Of a stretch of DNA of 64,000 bases, positions 18,374 through 26,492 are shown piece after piece (positions within the stretch are counted from its first letter, which is position 1; each line of letters begins with the position of its first letter). A model generated the notes under the pieces. That model was not told the origin of the DNA. It did not search any database and saw only the letters and a program-made list of their open reading frames with translations. The position numbers were made by a program, and so were the translations under genes. Location: positions 2,728,001 to 2,792,000 of the forward strand of contig NZ_CP064703.1 of the NCBI RefSeq assembly GCF_023101085.1, written 5' to 3'. This DNA comes from Bradyrhizobium sp. 170 (lineage in GTDB: Bacteria > Pseudomonadota > Alphaproteobacteria > Rhizobiales > Xanthobacteraceae).

Positions 18374-19597
18374 ATGTTGATTGATCTGTCACGAGTTAGG
18401 ATTTCGGGTCCGCTTTCGGCATTCGCGACCGGGTTTGCCGACCACCTGACACGACAAGGCTATAGCCCACAGCAGGCCCGCTTTCATTTGTTGCTGCTAA
18501 ATCAGCTGAGCAATTGGCTTGTGAGCGAGGGGCTCGGTGTAGGGGAACTATGCGCAAAGGAAGTAGAGCGGTTTCAGCGCAGCCGTCATGAAGCTGGTTA
18601 CAGTTTTCTTCGCTCTATCAGAGCGATGCAGCCGATCCTCGGTTACCTGCGCGGTCTTGGGACCGCACCTGCGGCTTTGTTGCCGCCGGCCAGCGGAGTG
18701 CTTGAAGCGGCCCTGGCGCGATACCGAGGTTACTTGATACTTGAACGTGGCATCAAGGATGCGTCAGCGTCCAGGTATGTTGAACTGATGCGTCCCTTCC
18801 TTCAAACCAGGGTCTTGCCGGACGGCCTTGCTCTGGACCTTCGAAGCCTGACAGCGGCTGATGTCATTTCTTTTGTAGTGACAAAGTGCTCCCGCCTCAG
18901 CCCTGGGACGGCCGGGCTGACGGTGACGGCCCTTCGATCACTACTCGGTTTTCTTTACGTCGACGGCGCTATCGATCGGTCGCTGGTGTCTGCGGTGCCG
19001 ACCGTTCCCGGTCGGCGATTAACCGGATTGCCGAAGGGATTGGCCTCTGACCAGGTGCAGCGCCTTCTGGCGTCCTGCGACGCCAGCACCCGAAGTGGCT
19101 GTCGTGACTTCGCGGTCCTGACCATGCTTGTTCGCCTGGGCCTGCGGGCAGGCGAAGTCGCCAAACTGCAACTTGAGCACATCGATTGGCGAGCCGGCGA
19201 GATCGTGATTGCTCACAGCAAGGGCAATCGCACCGAACGATTGCCTTTGCCCGCGGATGTCGGCGAAGCAATTGCGGCTTACTTGCGTCACGGCCGTCCC
19301 GCAAGCACGCAAGGCCGCACAGTGTTTGCACGGATCACAGCTCCGCACCATGCTCTCACCACTGGCGCGGTAACGCAGATTGTTCGCCACGCTAGCGAAC
19401 GGTGCGGCATTGAACCGATCCATGCTCACCGGCTGCGTCACACCGCGGCGACTCTGATGCTACGCGGCGGTGCATCGCTGCCCGAGATCGGACAACTCCT
19501 GCGCCACCGCAACGCTATTACGACATCGATTTACGCCAAGGTCGATCGCGATGCTCTGCGGTCGATCGCCCGCCCTTGGCCGGGAGACATCGCATGA
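18374..19597 (+). CDS. RIT tyrosine recombinase A
   Basis: A 407-residue phage-integrase-family recombinase. It has an N-terminal SAM-like core-binding domain and a C-terminal catalytic domain with Arg in RLGLRAGEV, HAHRLRHTAA (His-x-x-Arg), LRHRN and the Tyr in TSIYAKVD. I chose ATG 18374 because GGGAGG lies about 7 bases upstream; the longer start adds residues outside the domain. Its stop overlaps the next gene by ATGA. Confidence 0.88.
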   Translation: MLIDLSRVRISGPLSAFATGFADHLTRQGYSPQQARFHLLLLNQLSNWLVSEGLGVGELCAKEVERFQRSRHEAGYSFLRSIRAMQPILGYLRGLGTAPAALLPPASGVLEAALARYRGYLILERGIKDASASRYVELMRPFLQTRVLPDGLALDLRSLTAADVISFVVTKCSRLSPGTAGLTVTALRSLLGFLYVDGAIDRSLVSAVPTVPGRRLTGLPKGLASDQVQRLLASCDASTRSGCRDFAVLTMLVRLGLRAGEVAKLQLEHIDWRAGEIVIAHSKGNRTERLPLPADVGEAIAAYLRHGRPASTQGRTVFARITAPHHALTTGAVTQIVRHASERCGIEPIHAHRLRHTAATLMLRGGASLPEIGQLLRHRNAITTSIYAKVDRDALRSIARPWPGDIA

Positions 19598-20517
19598 ACG
19601 CTCTCCGCAAAGCTCTCGCTGACTATTTTGCGGTTCGCCGCGCCCTCGGCTTTAAGCTCTATCGAGCCGAGAAACTACTCGGTCAGTTTCTCACCTTCGT
19701 CGAGGATCGTGGCGAAGACCATCTGACAACCGAGGCGGCGCTCGCTTGGGCGACACTCCCTAAGCGCGGTCGAACCTGGGCGTTTGCCCGGCTTTCCGTT
19801 GTTCGCCGCTTCGCTAAACACCTGCGCGGGATCGACCCCGCGACCGAGGTGCCCCCGACACACTTGCTGGTGCAGCAAAAAGGCCGGGCCACCCCCTACC
19901 TATATTCGGAGTCGGATATCGCGGCCCTCATCGCCGCAGCCGGGACGCTGCGGGCACCGCACCGAGTGGCGACATTTCGGACATTGATCGCTTTGCTTGC
20001 AGTGACCGGCATGCGGGTTGGGGAAGCGATCGGCCTCGACCGCGACGATTTTGACTCCGTCATTGGACTACTCACCATTCGGAACGCAAAGTTCGGCAAG
20101 TCTCGCCAATTGCCGCTGCATCCGAGCACCGTGGCTGCACTGGTTGATTATCTGCGTCGAGACGACCGTCCGAAAAACTCGTCGAATACGCCGGCACTGC
20201 TGGTCACTACGGTTGGCACCAGGTTCCGCTACATGGGCGTCCAGCCCGTCTTTCGTCAAATTGTGGATGTCGCCGGCCTCAAGCCGCGCTCTGCCTCATG
20301 CCGTCCGAGGCTGCATGACCTGCGGCACGGATTTGCCGTCAATACCATCCTTGACGGATATCGAGATGGCAGGGAGCCGGGGAACCGGATCGCGTTGCTG
20401 TCGACCTACCTCGGCCACGTCGATCCCGTCAGCACATACTGGTATATCTCAGCTGCGCCGGAGTTGCTGACGCTGGTTGGTGATCGTTTGGAGCGGCACC
20501 TCGGAGGTGCCGCATGA
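19594..20517 (+). CDS. RIT tyrosine recombinase B
   Basis: A 307-residue phage-integrase-family protein, shorter than the first. Catalytic Arg is in TGMRVGEA, the His-x-x-Arg box is LHDLRHGFAV, and the final region is LGHVDPVSTYWYIS with the Tyr nucleophile. It overlaps the genes on both sides by 4 bp (ATGA), so the three recombinases should be made in fixed ratio. In RIT elements all three are thought to act together. Confidence 0.88.
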   Translation: MNALRKALADYFAVRRALGFKLYRAEKLLGQFLTFVEDRGEDHLTTEAALAWATLPKRGRTWAFARLSVVRRFAKHLRGIDPATEVPPTHLLVQQKGRATPYLYSESDIAALIAAAGTLRAPHRVATFRTLIALLAVTGMRVGEAIGLDRDDFDSVIGLLTIRNAKFGKSRQLPLHPSTVAALVDYLRRDDRPKNSSNTPALLVTTVGTRFRYMGVQPVFRQIVDVAGLKPRSASCRPRLHDLRHGFAVNTILDGYRDGREPGNRIALLSTYLGHVDPVSTYWYISAAPELLTLVGDRLERHLGGAA

Positions 20518-21503
20518 CCGCACTTGCCCCAACCCTGCAAGCGTTCTTCACGGAACGCCTCATCTGCCAGCGCCAAGCTAGTCCCCATACACTTGCGGCC
20601 TACCGGGACACGCTGCGGCTGCTGCTGGTCTTCGCGTCCGCGAGGAAAGACGTCGAACCATCGAAGCTAGACATCGACGATCTTGATGCGCCGCTCATCG
20701 GCGCCTTCCTCGACCATCTTGAGAAGCAGCGGGAGAATAGTGCGCGCACTCGCAACGCTCGACTTGCCGCCGTCCGTTCGCTGTTCCGGTACGCAGCGTT
20801 TCGACATCCCGAGCATGCCGCCATAATCGAACGCGTGCTTGCCATTCCACGCAAGCGTTTCGACCGGAGGCTCGTCACTTTCCTGATCGAACCAGAACTC
20901 GATGCGCTGTTCCGCGCACCCAACCGCTCGACCTGGACCGGGCGGCGCGACCATACCCTGCTTACGCTCGCGGCCCAAACGGGCCTGCGTGCGTCAGAAT
21001 TGATCGGCCTTCGCATCAGCGATGTTCATCTCGGCACTGGCGCGCATGTCAGTTGCATGGGGAAAGGACGGAAGTTGCGGATCACACCGATTACGTCGGG
21101 CATGGTCGCCCTCCTGCGTGTTTGGCTCGCTGAGCGCGCTGGTCAACCGGCGGAGCCACTTTTCGTCACCCAGTCGGGGACGTCACTCAGCCGTGACGCC
21201 GTCGAACATCGGCTCGCCAAATACGTTCAGATCGCCACCCGCGCCTGTCCGTCGTTGGGACAGAAAACCATCAGCATGCATGTGTTGCGTCACAGCGCCG
21301 CGATGCGACTGCTGCGGGCGGGAGTTGAGACTTCGGTGATAGCACTTTGGCTCGGCCATGAGCAGGTCGAAACCACCCACATCTACCTACACGCTGATAT
21401 GGGAATCAAGGAACGCGCACTGGCCGCTACAGCTCCAGCGGTAGCTACTGCCGGTCGTTTTCGACCGAATGATAAGCTTCTCGCATTTCTGGAGGCACTG
21501 TGA
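20514..21503 (+). CDS. RIT tyrosine recombinase C
   Basis: A 329-residue tyrosine recombinase of XerD type. It has an N-terminal core-binding domain (RQASPHTLAAYRDTLRLLL), catalytic Arg in TGLRASEL, HVLRHSAAM, LGHEQVETTHIYLHAD with the Tyr, and the tail NDKLLAFLEAL. The stop codon abuts the right repeat arm. The same tail is found again at 22685-22747, showing a second element. Confidence 0.9.
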   Translation: MTALAPTLQAFFTERLICQRQASPHTLAAYRDTLRLLLVFASARKDVEPSKLDIDDLDAPLIGAFLDHLEKQRENSARTRNARLAAVRSLFRYAAFRHPEHAAIIERVLAIPRKRFDRRLVTFLIEPELDALFRAPNRSTWTGRRDHTLLTLAAQTGLRASELIGLRISDVHLGTGAHVSCMGKGRKLRITPITSGMVALLRVWLAERAGQPAEPLFVTQSGTSLSRDAVEHRLAKYVQIATRACPSLGQKTISMHVLRHSAAMRLLRAGVETSVIALWLGHEQVETTHIYLHADMGIKERALAATAPAVATAGRFRPNDKLLAFLEAL

Positions 21504-21569
21504 TTATGCCGACTCCAAAGCAGCGATCGCCGCCGCCTGAGGCCGTCCTGAGCCAACGGTCGGCATAAT
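21503..21569 (-). repeat. RIT right inverted-repeat arm (67 bp)
   Basis: Reverse complement of the left arm with scattered mismatches, bounded by ATTATGCCGAC and GTCGGCATAAT. It begins at the last base of the third recombinase's stop codon. Confidence 0.9.
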
Positions 21570-21753
21570 CGGCCCCCTCCCTGCCCCCTGCCGAAAATGA
21601 ATTGGCTTCAAGCTTAGCAGTCGCCGGGCAGGCTCACTTCGCCGAGCGGCGAACAGACCTTGTTTGTCCATTTGCCTGTTCCAAATCGCAGCGATGCACC
21701 ACCCCGTCGGAGACAGCGTGCTGGTGCTCGAATCACTGTGATGCGATTTCCTC

Positions 21754-21784
21754 TTGACTTAGAGCGCGCTCGAACCCCTAGCTT
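21754..21784 (+). promoter_or_regulatory. MerR-type promoter/operator
   Basis: TTGACT at 21754 and TAGCTT at 21779 are separated by 19 bp, the overlong spacer typical of MerR-activated promoters. The spacer holds the perfect palindrome GAGCGCGCTC (21762-21771). It lies 30 bp before the MerR gene, so autoregulation and activation of the following decarboxylase-like gene are likely. Confidence 0.75.
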
Positions 21785-21814
21785 CCGTTGCGTCGTTGAT
21801 CGAGAAGGGTGCTC

Positions 21815-22285
21815 ATGAAGATTGGTGAACTGGCGAAACGCTCGGGACTGACAGCACATACGATTCGTTACTATGAGCGGATCGGGCTGCTGCCCTATGC
21901 TGACCGCAACCAATCGCGCCATCGGGATTACGACGCATCGATCCTGACCTGGATCGAGTTTCTCGGCCGTCTGAAGACGACCGGGATGCCGATCCGGGAC
22001 ATGCTGCGCTACGCAGCACTGCGGGAGCGCGGCGTCGGCACTGAGGCTGAGCGTCGCGAGCTTCTGGAGCGCCACCGTGCGGCCGTCCGTGCCCACGCTG
22101 CCGAACTGCAAGCGTGCCTTCTCGTTCTCGACACCAAGATTGCTGGCTACGCCGGCACGAGAACAAGGAGCAAAAATCATGACGCAGTCCACGAAAGCAC
22201 AGGCTCAACCCGCATGCGCACCCCCCGCACCGGTCTTCTCGCCGCAAGAAAGCCGGCTCGAGCGCGGGCGGCGAGCACTAGATGA
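21815..22285 (+). CDS. MerR-family transcriptional regulator
   Basis: MerR proteins bind overlong promoters and twist them to activate transcription. Residues 1-70 form the winged HTH (MKIGELAKRSGLTAHTIRYY, then RIGLLPYADRNQSRHRDYD). A dimerising coiled coil follows to about residue 110 (QACLLVLDTKIAGYAG). Only the last 40 or so residues, which overlap the next gene, look unlike the family, so the natural end may have been lost. I chose ATG 21815 over GTG 21809 for its GAGAAGG site. No metal cysteines are seen. Confidence 0.8.
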   Translation: MKIGELAKRSGLTAHTIRYYERIGLLPYADRNQSRHRDYDASILTWIEFLGRLKTTGMPIRDMLRYAALRERGVGTEAERRELLERHRAAVRAHAAELQACLLVLDTKIAGYAGTRTRSKNHDAVHESTGSTRMRTPRTGLLAARKPARARAASTR

Positions 22286-22643
22286 GATTGACGGCAAGGC
22301 TGGGCATAACGTCATCACGGCGCTGGCGGACATCGCGCCCGATTTCGCGCGCTATGTGATCGAGTTCCCCTTCGGCGATATCTATTCCCGCCCCGGCCTC
22401 GATCTGCGGGCCCGTGAGATCGCGACCATTGCCGCGTTAACCGCGCTCGGCAATGCCAGCCCTCAGCTCAAGGTTCACATCGAGGCTGGCCTGAACGTCG
22501 GCCTGAGCCGTGAAGAGATCACCGAGGTCATCATGCAGATGGCCGTCTATGCCGGCTTCCCGGCCGCGCTCAACGGCCTGTTCGCAGCCAAGGAAATATT
22601 CGCCCTCCGCGCCACGCCCAGCGGGGAGACAACCGGCTCTTGA
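22179..22643 (+). CDS. Carboxymuconolactone decarboxylase family protein
   Basis: A 154-residue all-alpha protein of the CMD/AhpD-like fold. Typical features are DIAPDFARYVIEFPFGDIYS, DLRAREIATIAALTALGN, the partner helix LKVHIEAGLNVGLSREEITE and GFPAALNGLFAAKE. It has no CxxC, so it is closer to the decarboxylase-type branch than to AhpD peroxidases. I set the start at ATG 22179 (AGGAGC upstream), inside the MerR 3' end. It was probably carried by the RIT-related insertion and controlled by the MerR protein. Confidence 0.85.
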   Translation: MTQSTKAQAQPACAPPAPVFSPQESRLERGRRALDEIDGKAGHNVITALADIAPDFARYVIEFPFGDIYSRPGLDLRAREIATIAALTALGNASPQLKVHIEAGLNVGLSREEITEVIMQMAVYAGFPAALNGLFAAKEIFALRATPSGETTGS

Positions 22644-22684
22644 TCGCCAACCGGCGCACAAACAGATTCTTGCTGTGACGGGCG

Positions 22685-22747
22685 ATGGCAAAGCCCGGCC
22701 ACTCTCGCCCCGGCGACAAGCTGCTCGCATTCCTCGAGGCGCTCTGA
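22685..22747 (+). pseudogene. Tail of a second RIT recombinase C
   Basis: Twenty codons (PGHSRPGDKLLAFLEAL before TGA) match the C-terminus of the intact third recombinase (AGRFRPNDKLLAFLEAL). As there, the stop codon's last base starts an ATTATGCCGAC repeat arm. Nothing else of this recombinase remains upstream. Confidence 0.85.
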
Positions 22748-22813
22748 TTATGCCGACATGCCGCGCCGAGATTGCGCCCCTGTCCTCGGGAATGCGCATC
22801 GGCGCGGCATAAT
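22747..22813 (-). repeat. End-repeat arm of the second RIT element
   Basis: A 67 bp arm, the same length as the arms of the intact element, starting ATTATGCCGAC and ending GGCATAAT, but with a different core. A further GGCATAAT end follows at 22823-22830, directly at the SRAP border. Confidence 0.75.
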
Positions 22814-22830
22814 ACGGAGATCGGCATAAT

Positions 22831-22843
22831 AGAGATTGCACAC
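22831..22843 (-). pseudogene. First four codons of the split SRAP gene
   Basis: GTG TGC AAT CTC (Met/Val-Cys-Asn-Leu) followed by TA, then insertion sequence. It carries the Cys2 nucleophile of the SRAP gene whose body is at 17555-18203. The start is GTG here but ATG in the remnant at 3843. Confidence 0.8.
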
Positions 22844-22899
22844 GGGGGTCTCGTTCTGCTTGGACGGCCGCACGAACGGCCCTTGAACGGCGTCGAATC

Positions 22900-23325
22900 C
22901 TATTTGCGCGAGCAGGTGGTGTCGCTGGTCTTGTACCTGCCGCCGGAGAATTTGGGCCAGTCGCACGCGGTGCCGGACCTGGTCATTTGTTCTGCGATGT
23001 CGACCTTGTCGAGGAAGCACTGTGCCACGATGCGGTCCCGGCTGGTAGGTCGGGACCGCCCGTCGCAGACGGTGCCTTCACCCACTTGTAGGCAATGGAC
23101 CGTCTTGCCCTCGATCATGTTCGACAAGGCGCCGGCAGCCTGTCCGTAACCGGCTTGCCCGCGTTCGGGGGCGTCGATTCCGCAGATCCTCACGCGTACC
23201 TTGGCGCCATCGGCTTCCATGGTGAAGGTGTCTCCGTCCGACACGGCTAGAACCCTTCCCAGGTAGTCCGCCGCTATCGCTGGCGAACAAACAAATGCGG
23301 CGACCATTGCGGCGAGTAATCTCAT
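22900..23325 (-). CDS. Thermonuclease-family (SNase-like) secreted protein
   Basis: A 141-residue protein with a signal peptide (MRLLAAMVAAFVCSPAIAA, cleavage after AIAA) and a staphylococcal nuclease-like fold: GRVLAVSDGDTFTM, then RVRICGIDAPERGQ. Cleaves nucleic acid phosphodiesters if the catalytic Arg-Glu-Arg set is kept; only RxxGIDAPE is clear to me, and the later part is shorter than the enzyme class. Location would be the periplasm. It starts 15 bp after the helicase stop and is probably co-transcribed. Confidence 0.8.
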   Translation of the reverse strand: MRLLAAMVAAFVCSPAIAADYLGRVLAVSDGDTFTMEADGAKVRVRICGIDAPERGQAGYGQAAGALSNMIEGKTVHCLQVGEGTVCDGRSRPTSRDRIVAQCFLDKVDIAEQMTRSGTACDWPKFSGGRYKTSDTTCSRK

Positions 23326-23340
23326 TTCGGCATCTCCCGA

Positions 23341-25443
23341 CTACCGCCACATTCCCCGCATGCGGGCGCCTATATCGACTTTGGGTCCTTGGCCGGCGGG
23401 GCGCGCCCCGGTACCGGCGGGCACAAGAGGCCATGACGTGCGCTCGAACAGTCCGAGCAGCTTCTCGGGGATAAAGCGCGTCCTGGAGGCATAGAGATGG
23501 CGATCGCCCTGCGCGTGCTGGCCGTGAACAAAGAAGCGCTGCGGTATGACCAGATGGAGGTCGTCCTTGGCGCGGGTCATGGCGACGTAGAGCAGGCGAC
23601 GCTCCTCCTCGATCTCGGCCGAGGTGCCGGCACCGAGGTCAGAAGGCATGCAGCCATCGACGGCGTTGAGCAGATAGACCGACTTCCACTCTTGTCCCTT
23701 GGCGGAGTGGATCGTGGACAGGATCAGGTAGTCCTCGTCGAGCAGCGGCACGCCGGCTTGATCGCTGGTCGCGTCGGGCGGATCCAGCGTGAGCTCGGTC
23801 AGAAAGCGTTCGCGCGAAGGGTATCCGGAGGCGATCTGCTCGAGCTGGAGCAAATCAGCCCGCCGGGTCTCGGCGTCTTCATGGATGCGATCGAGATGTG
23901 GTTCATACCACAAGCGAGCCCGCTCCAGATCGACGGGCCATTCCGAATATCGGAGATTGCCCAAGGTCTCGACGAAGCCCTTCCAGTCGTCGCCCGCGCG
24001 CGGCGGCGTCGGTATGCCCGCGAGCGCCGCGATCGGGTCGGCGGCCTCCGCCATACGATCGAGCACACGCTGCGCGGTTGCGGAACCGATGCCGGGCAAA
24101 AGATGCAGCAGACGGAAGCCCGCGACACGATCGCGCGGATTTTCGACGAACCGCAGCAACGCGAGCATGTCCTTGATGTGGGCGGCGTCGAGAAACTTCA
24201 GTCCGCCAAACTTCACGAACGGGATGTTCCGGCGCGTCAGTTCGATTTCAAGCGGACCGCTGTGGCTGGATGTCCGGAACAGCACGGCCTGCTCTTTGAG
24301 GAGCGTGCCGGACTCGCGATTCTCCAGGATGCGCTCGACGATAAAGCGGGCCTGGTCGGCCTCGTCGCGGACGGTGACGAGTTGCGGCTTGGCTCCGGAC
24401 GTCCGCTCGGTCCAGAGGTTCTTGGTGAAGCGTTCCTTGGCGAGACCGATGACGCCGTTGGCGGCGGCGAGAATTGTCTGCGTCGAGCGATAATTGCGGT
24501 CGAGCGTGATGATGCTGGCGGGCGGCGAGAATTGGTCGGGAAAGTCGAGGATGTTACGCACGGTCGCGGCACGGAACGAGTAGATCGATTGGGCGTCGTC
24601 GCCGACAACCGTCAGGCCTCGCCCTCCGGGCTTGAGCGCCAGCAGGATGGAGGACTGCAGGCGGTTCGTGTCCTGATACTCGTCGACCAGGACGTGGTCG
24701 AAGCGGCCGCCGATGTCATCGGCGGGGCCAGCGTCGCCGACCATCTGCGCCCAGTAGAGAAGGAGATCGTCGTAATCGAGAACGTTCTGCTTCTGCTTGG
24801 CTTCGACATAGGCCGCGAACAGTTCCTTAAGCTCCGCCGCCCATCCGGCGCACCATGGATACGACGTGCCGATAATCTGCTCGATCGGCGTCTCAGCGTT
24901 GACGCAGCGCGAATAGATGGAAAGGCAGGTGCCTTTGGTCGGGAAGCGACTTTGGGTCTTGGAGAATCCCTTTTCATGCCTGACCAGGTTCATGAGGTCG
25001 GCTGAGTCTTCGCGGTCGTGAATCGTAAAGGCCGGGTCCAAGCCGATCTGTTCGGCATACTCGCGCAGCAGGCGGGCGCCGATGCCGTGGTAGGTGCCGG
25101 CCCAGGTCAGCGCGTCGGTCATGATCCCGGCGTTGTCGCCCAACACCTTGCGCGCGATGCGTTCAACGCGCTTGGTCATCTCGGAGGCAGCGCGGCGGGA
25201 GAACGTCATCAGCAGAATCCGGCGCGGGTCGGCGCCCTGAACGATCAGATGGGCGACCCGATGGGCGAGGGTGTTGGTCTTTCCGGACCCAGCTCCTGCG
25301 ATCACCAGCAGCGGTGGCGCCGCCAATCCACCCGCGGGGTCGTGCTCAACCGCACGCCGCTGCTCGGGATTGAGGGCTTCGAGGTAGGCGGTTGCCGTCT
25401 GCACCTTGGGCGTCCGTTCATGGTTGGAAGAAACGACGGTCAA
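23341..25443 (-). CDS. UvrD/PcrA-like superfamily 1A helicase, copy 2
   Basis: A 700-residue helicase paralogous to the one at 15345-17462, with every SF1A motif present: LNPEQRRAVEH, GAGSGKTNTL, VDEYQDTN, GDDAQSIYSFRAA, LDRNYRST, TIHSAKGQEWK, VAMTRAKD. The open frame extends upstream to 25752, but that part overlaps the zinc-ribbon gene. I therefore take TTG 25443, with AGGAA just upstream, as the start; this also fits the 705-residue copy. It lies 22 bp downstream of the zinc-ribbon gene, making a probable operon divergent from Ku. Confidence 0.85.
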   Translation of the reverse strand: MTVVSSNHERTPKVQTATAYLEALNPEQRRAVEHDPAGGLAAPPLLVIAGAGSGKTNTLAHRVAHLIVQGADPRRILLMTFSRRAASEMTKRVERIARKVLGDNAGIMTDALTWAGTYHGIGARLLREYAEQIGLDPAFTIHDREDSADLMNLVRHEKGFSKTQSRFPTKGTCLSIYSRCVNAETPIEQIIGTSYPWCAGWAAELKELFAAYVEAKQKQNVLDYDDLLLYWAQMVGDAGPADDIGGRFDHVLVDEYQDTNRLQSSILLALKPGGRGLTVVGDDAQSIYSFRAATVRNILDFPDQFSPPASIITLDRNYRSTQTILAAANGVIGLAKERFTKNLWTERTSGAKPQLVTVRDEADQARFIVERILENRESGTLLKEQAVLFRTSSHSGPLEIELTRRNIPFVKFGGLKFLDAAHIKDMLALLRFVENPRDRVAGFRLLHLLPGIGSATAQRVLDRMAEAADPIAALAGIPTPPRAGDDWKGFVETLGNLRYSEWPVDLERARLWYEPHLDRIHEDAETRRADLLQLEQIASGYPSRERFLTELTLDPPDATSDQAGVPLLDEDYLILSTIHSAKGQEWKSVYLLNAVDGCMPSDLGAGTSAEIEEERRLLYVAMTRAKDDLHLVIPQRFFVHGQHAQGDRHLYASRTRFIPEKLLGLFERTSWPLVPAGTGARPAGQGPKVDIGARMRGMWR

Positions 25444-25465
25444 TGATTCCTGCTGTGATCGCAAC

Positions 25466-25915
25466 CTAGACCTCCGCTCGGGGGTGGCGCGGCTGCCAAC
25501 CAAGCTGGAGCAAGGTCGCGGAGGGGCGCCGCCCGGCCTTGGCGCACTTGCGGCAGCGCAGACGGCTTGCAAGATCGTGCACGAAAGTGGTCGGCGGGTG
25601 CTTGAGGGCTGCCAGATCGACATCGTTCGGGGTCTTGCACCGTGAACACTGGATTTCCAGCCAGGGAAAGCCGCCGTTAATAGCCTGGTCAATTGTTGGC
25701 GAAGGGTCGATCGGTTCGCCATCGCTCCACATCCGCTCGTTCCAGCTTTCACAGAGCAACCTATCGGCCTGCTGGATCAGCGCAGCGCCCTTGGCTCGCA
25801 TCTCGGCTGATTGCGCAGCCAGAATGCCGGTCATCGCGCGTGCTTTCCCCAATTCCTTCGTCAGAGCCTTTCGGTCCCCGCCTGACAGCGGCGTGGGGTG
25901 ATGTTTTGGCGCCAT
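25466..25915 (-). CDS. Zinc-ribbon-like protein of the Ku module, intact copy
   Basis: About 149 residues. The N-terminus (MAPKHHPTPLSGGDRKALTK, then ELGKARAMTGILAAQSAEMR) is helical, and the middle carries ADRLLCESWNERMWSDGEP. The C-terminal part has two CxxC pairs (CSRCKTP and LRCRKCAKAGRRP) 35 or so residues apart, a likely zinc ribbon. An alternative start 4 codons upstream (25927) exists. It is second in the operon divergent from Ku and upstream of the helicase. No named family is recognised. Confidence 0.65.
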   Translation of the reverse strand: MAPKHHPTPLSGGDRKALTKELGKARAMTGILAAQSAEMRAKGAALIQQADRLLCESWNERMWSDGEPIDPSPTIDQAINGGFPWLEIQCSRCKTPNDVDLAALKHPPTTFVHDLASRLRCRKCAKAGRRPSATLLQLGWQPRHPRAEV

Positions 25916-25952
25916 CCGGACATCCAAGCGCAGACCAAACTCGCGGTGCAGG

Positions 25953-26348
25953 CTAGGTCATGTCAAATCCCGGCCAGCACCCGTCTTCTTCATGTCTTCC
26001 GGTGCGCTGCTGGCAGGTGTTGTCGAGCAGTCGCTGCGCGACGTCCTTCCAGACCGCATTGCCGCCATACAATCGGACTGCATCGGCGGTCTGGATTTCG
26101 ACGGTCCGCTCGCAGCGACGGCAGGAGACGCGCAGGATGTGGCGCTGAATTTCCGAAAGACATCGCTGCCGCATCTGGGCTCCGGTCGCATCGGCGCGAG
26201 GGTCTTTGAGGACCGATTCCCAGTATTCGGCCGGGAGGGGCGCATCCGGAGCCGCAGCGGAGGGGGCCCGACTGCGGACGGCTTCAGCGGCCAGCTTTTC
26301 CATCTGCTTTGGGGTCGGCATGCGCCAGCTCGCGGGTCGGTCGGACAT
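25953..26348 (-). CDS. Conserved Cys-rich protein, Ku-divergent gene A, copy 2
   Basis: A 131-residue paralogue of 8222-8617, with PTPKQMEKLAAEA, CRRCERTVEIQTADAVRLYG and the final NTCQQRTGRHEEDGCWP. The cysteine spacing is kept in both copies, so a metal site is under selection. It is the first gene of the leftward unit, about 145 bp from the Ku start, and is followed by the zinc-ribbon gene (37 bp) and the helicase. Confidence 0.65.
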   Translation of the reverse strand: MSDRPASWRMPTPKQMEKLAAEAVRSRAPSAAAPDAPLPAEYWESVLKDPRADATGAQMRQRCLSEIQRHILRVSCRRCERTVEIQTADAVRLYGGNAVWKDVAQRLLDNTCQQRTGRHEEDGCWPGFDMT

Positions 26349-26492
26349 TCCGAATTAGAACATAAAGAGAACATAAGTCGAGTCCGATCGAGGCTCCTCC
26401 GTGAAAAATCCTCCTGTTGGAAAGGTCGCGATGTCGGAACCAAGCCGAGCCACTCGTCTTGGATCCAGCATCAGTATTGGAGTTCCCCGCCT

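Larger units (their letters stand above)
18252..21569 (+). mobile_element. Recombinase-in-trio (RIT) element
   Basis: Three overlapping tyrosine recombinase genes lie between two 67 bp imperfect inverted repeats. Each arm begins ATTATGCCGAC and ends GTCGGCATAAT, and the two arms align along their full length in inverted orientation, with the shared core GGCGGCGGCGATCGCTGC. This is the known layout of RIT elements. The right arm starts at the last base of the third gene's stop codon. The element looks intact. Confidence 0.9.
18204..22837. mobile_element. Composite RIT insertion in the SRAP gene
   Basis: The 8 bp sequence TAGAGATT occurs at both ends (18204-18211 and 22830-22837). The SRAP frame is restored if the DNA between is removed. 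Both borders carry copies of the RIT end sequence ATTATGCCGAC. Inside are an intact RIT element (18252-21569), a MerR/decarboxylase-like pair, and the last 20 codons plus end repeat of a second RIT element. The most economical reading is an older RIT insertion whose interior was replaced or joined by another. Confidence 0.75.

Noticed and set aside
23497..25005. 502-residue open frame antisense to the helicase
   Set aside because: It is a high-GC shadow of the helicase gene; no family resemblance, and the helicase motifs on the other strand are complete.
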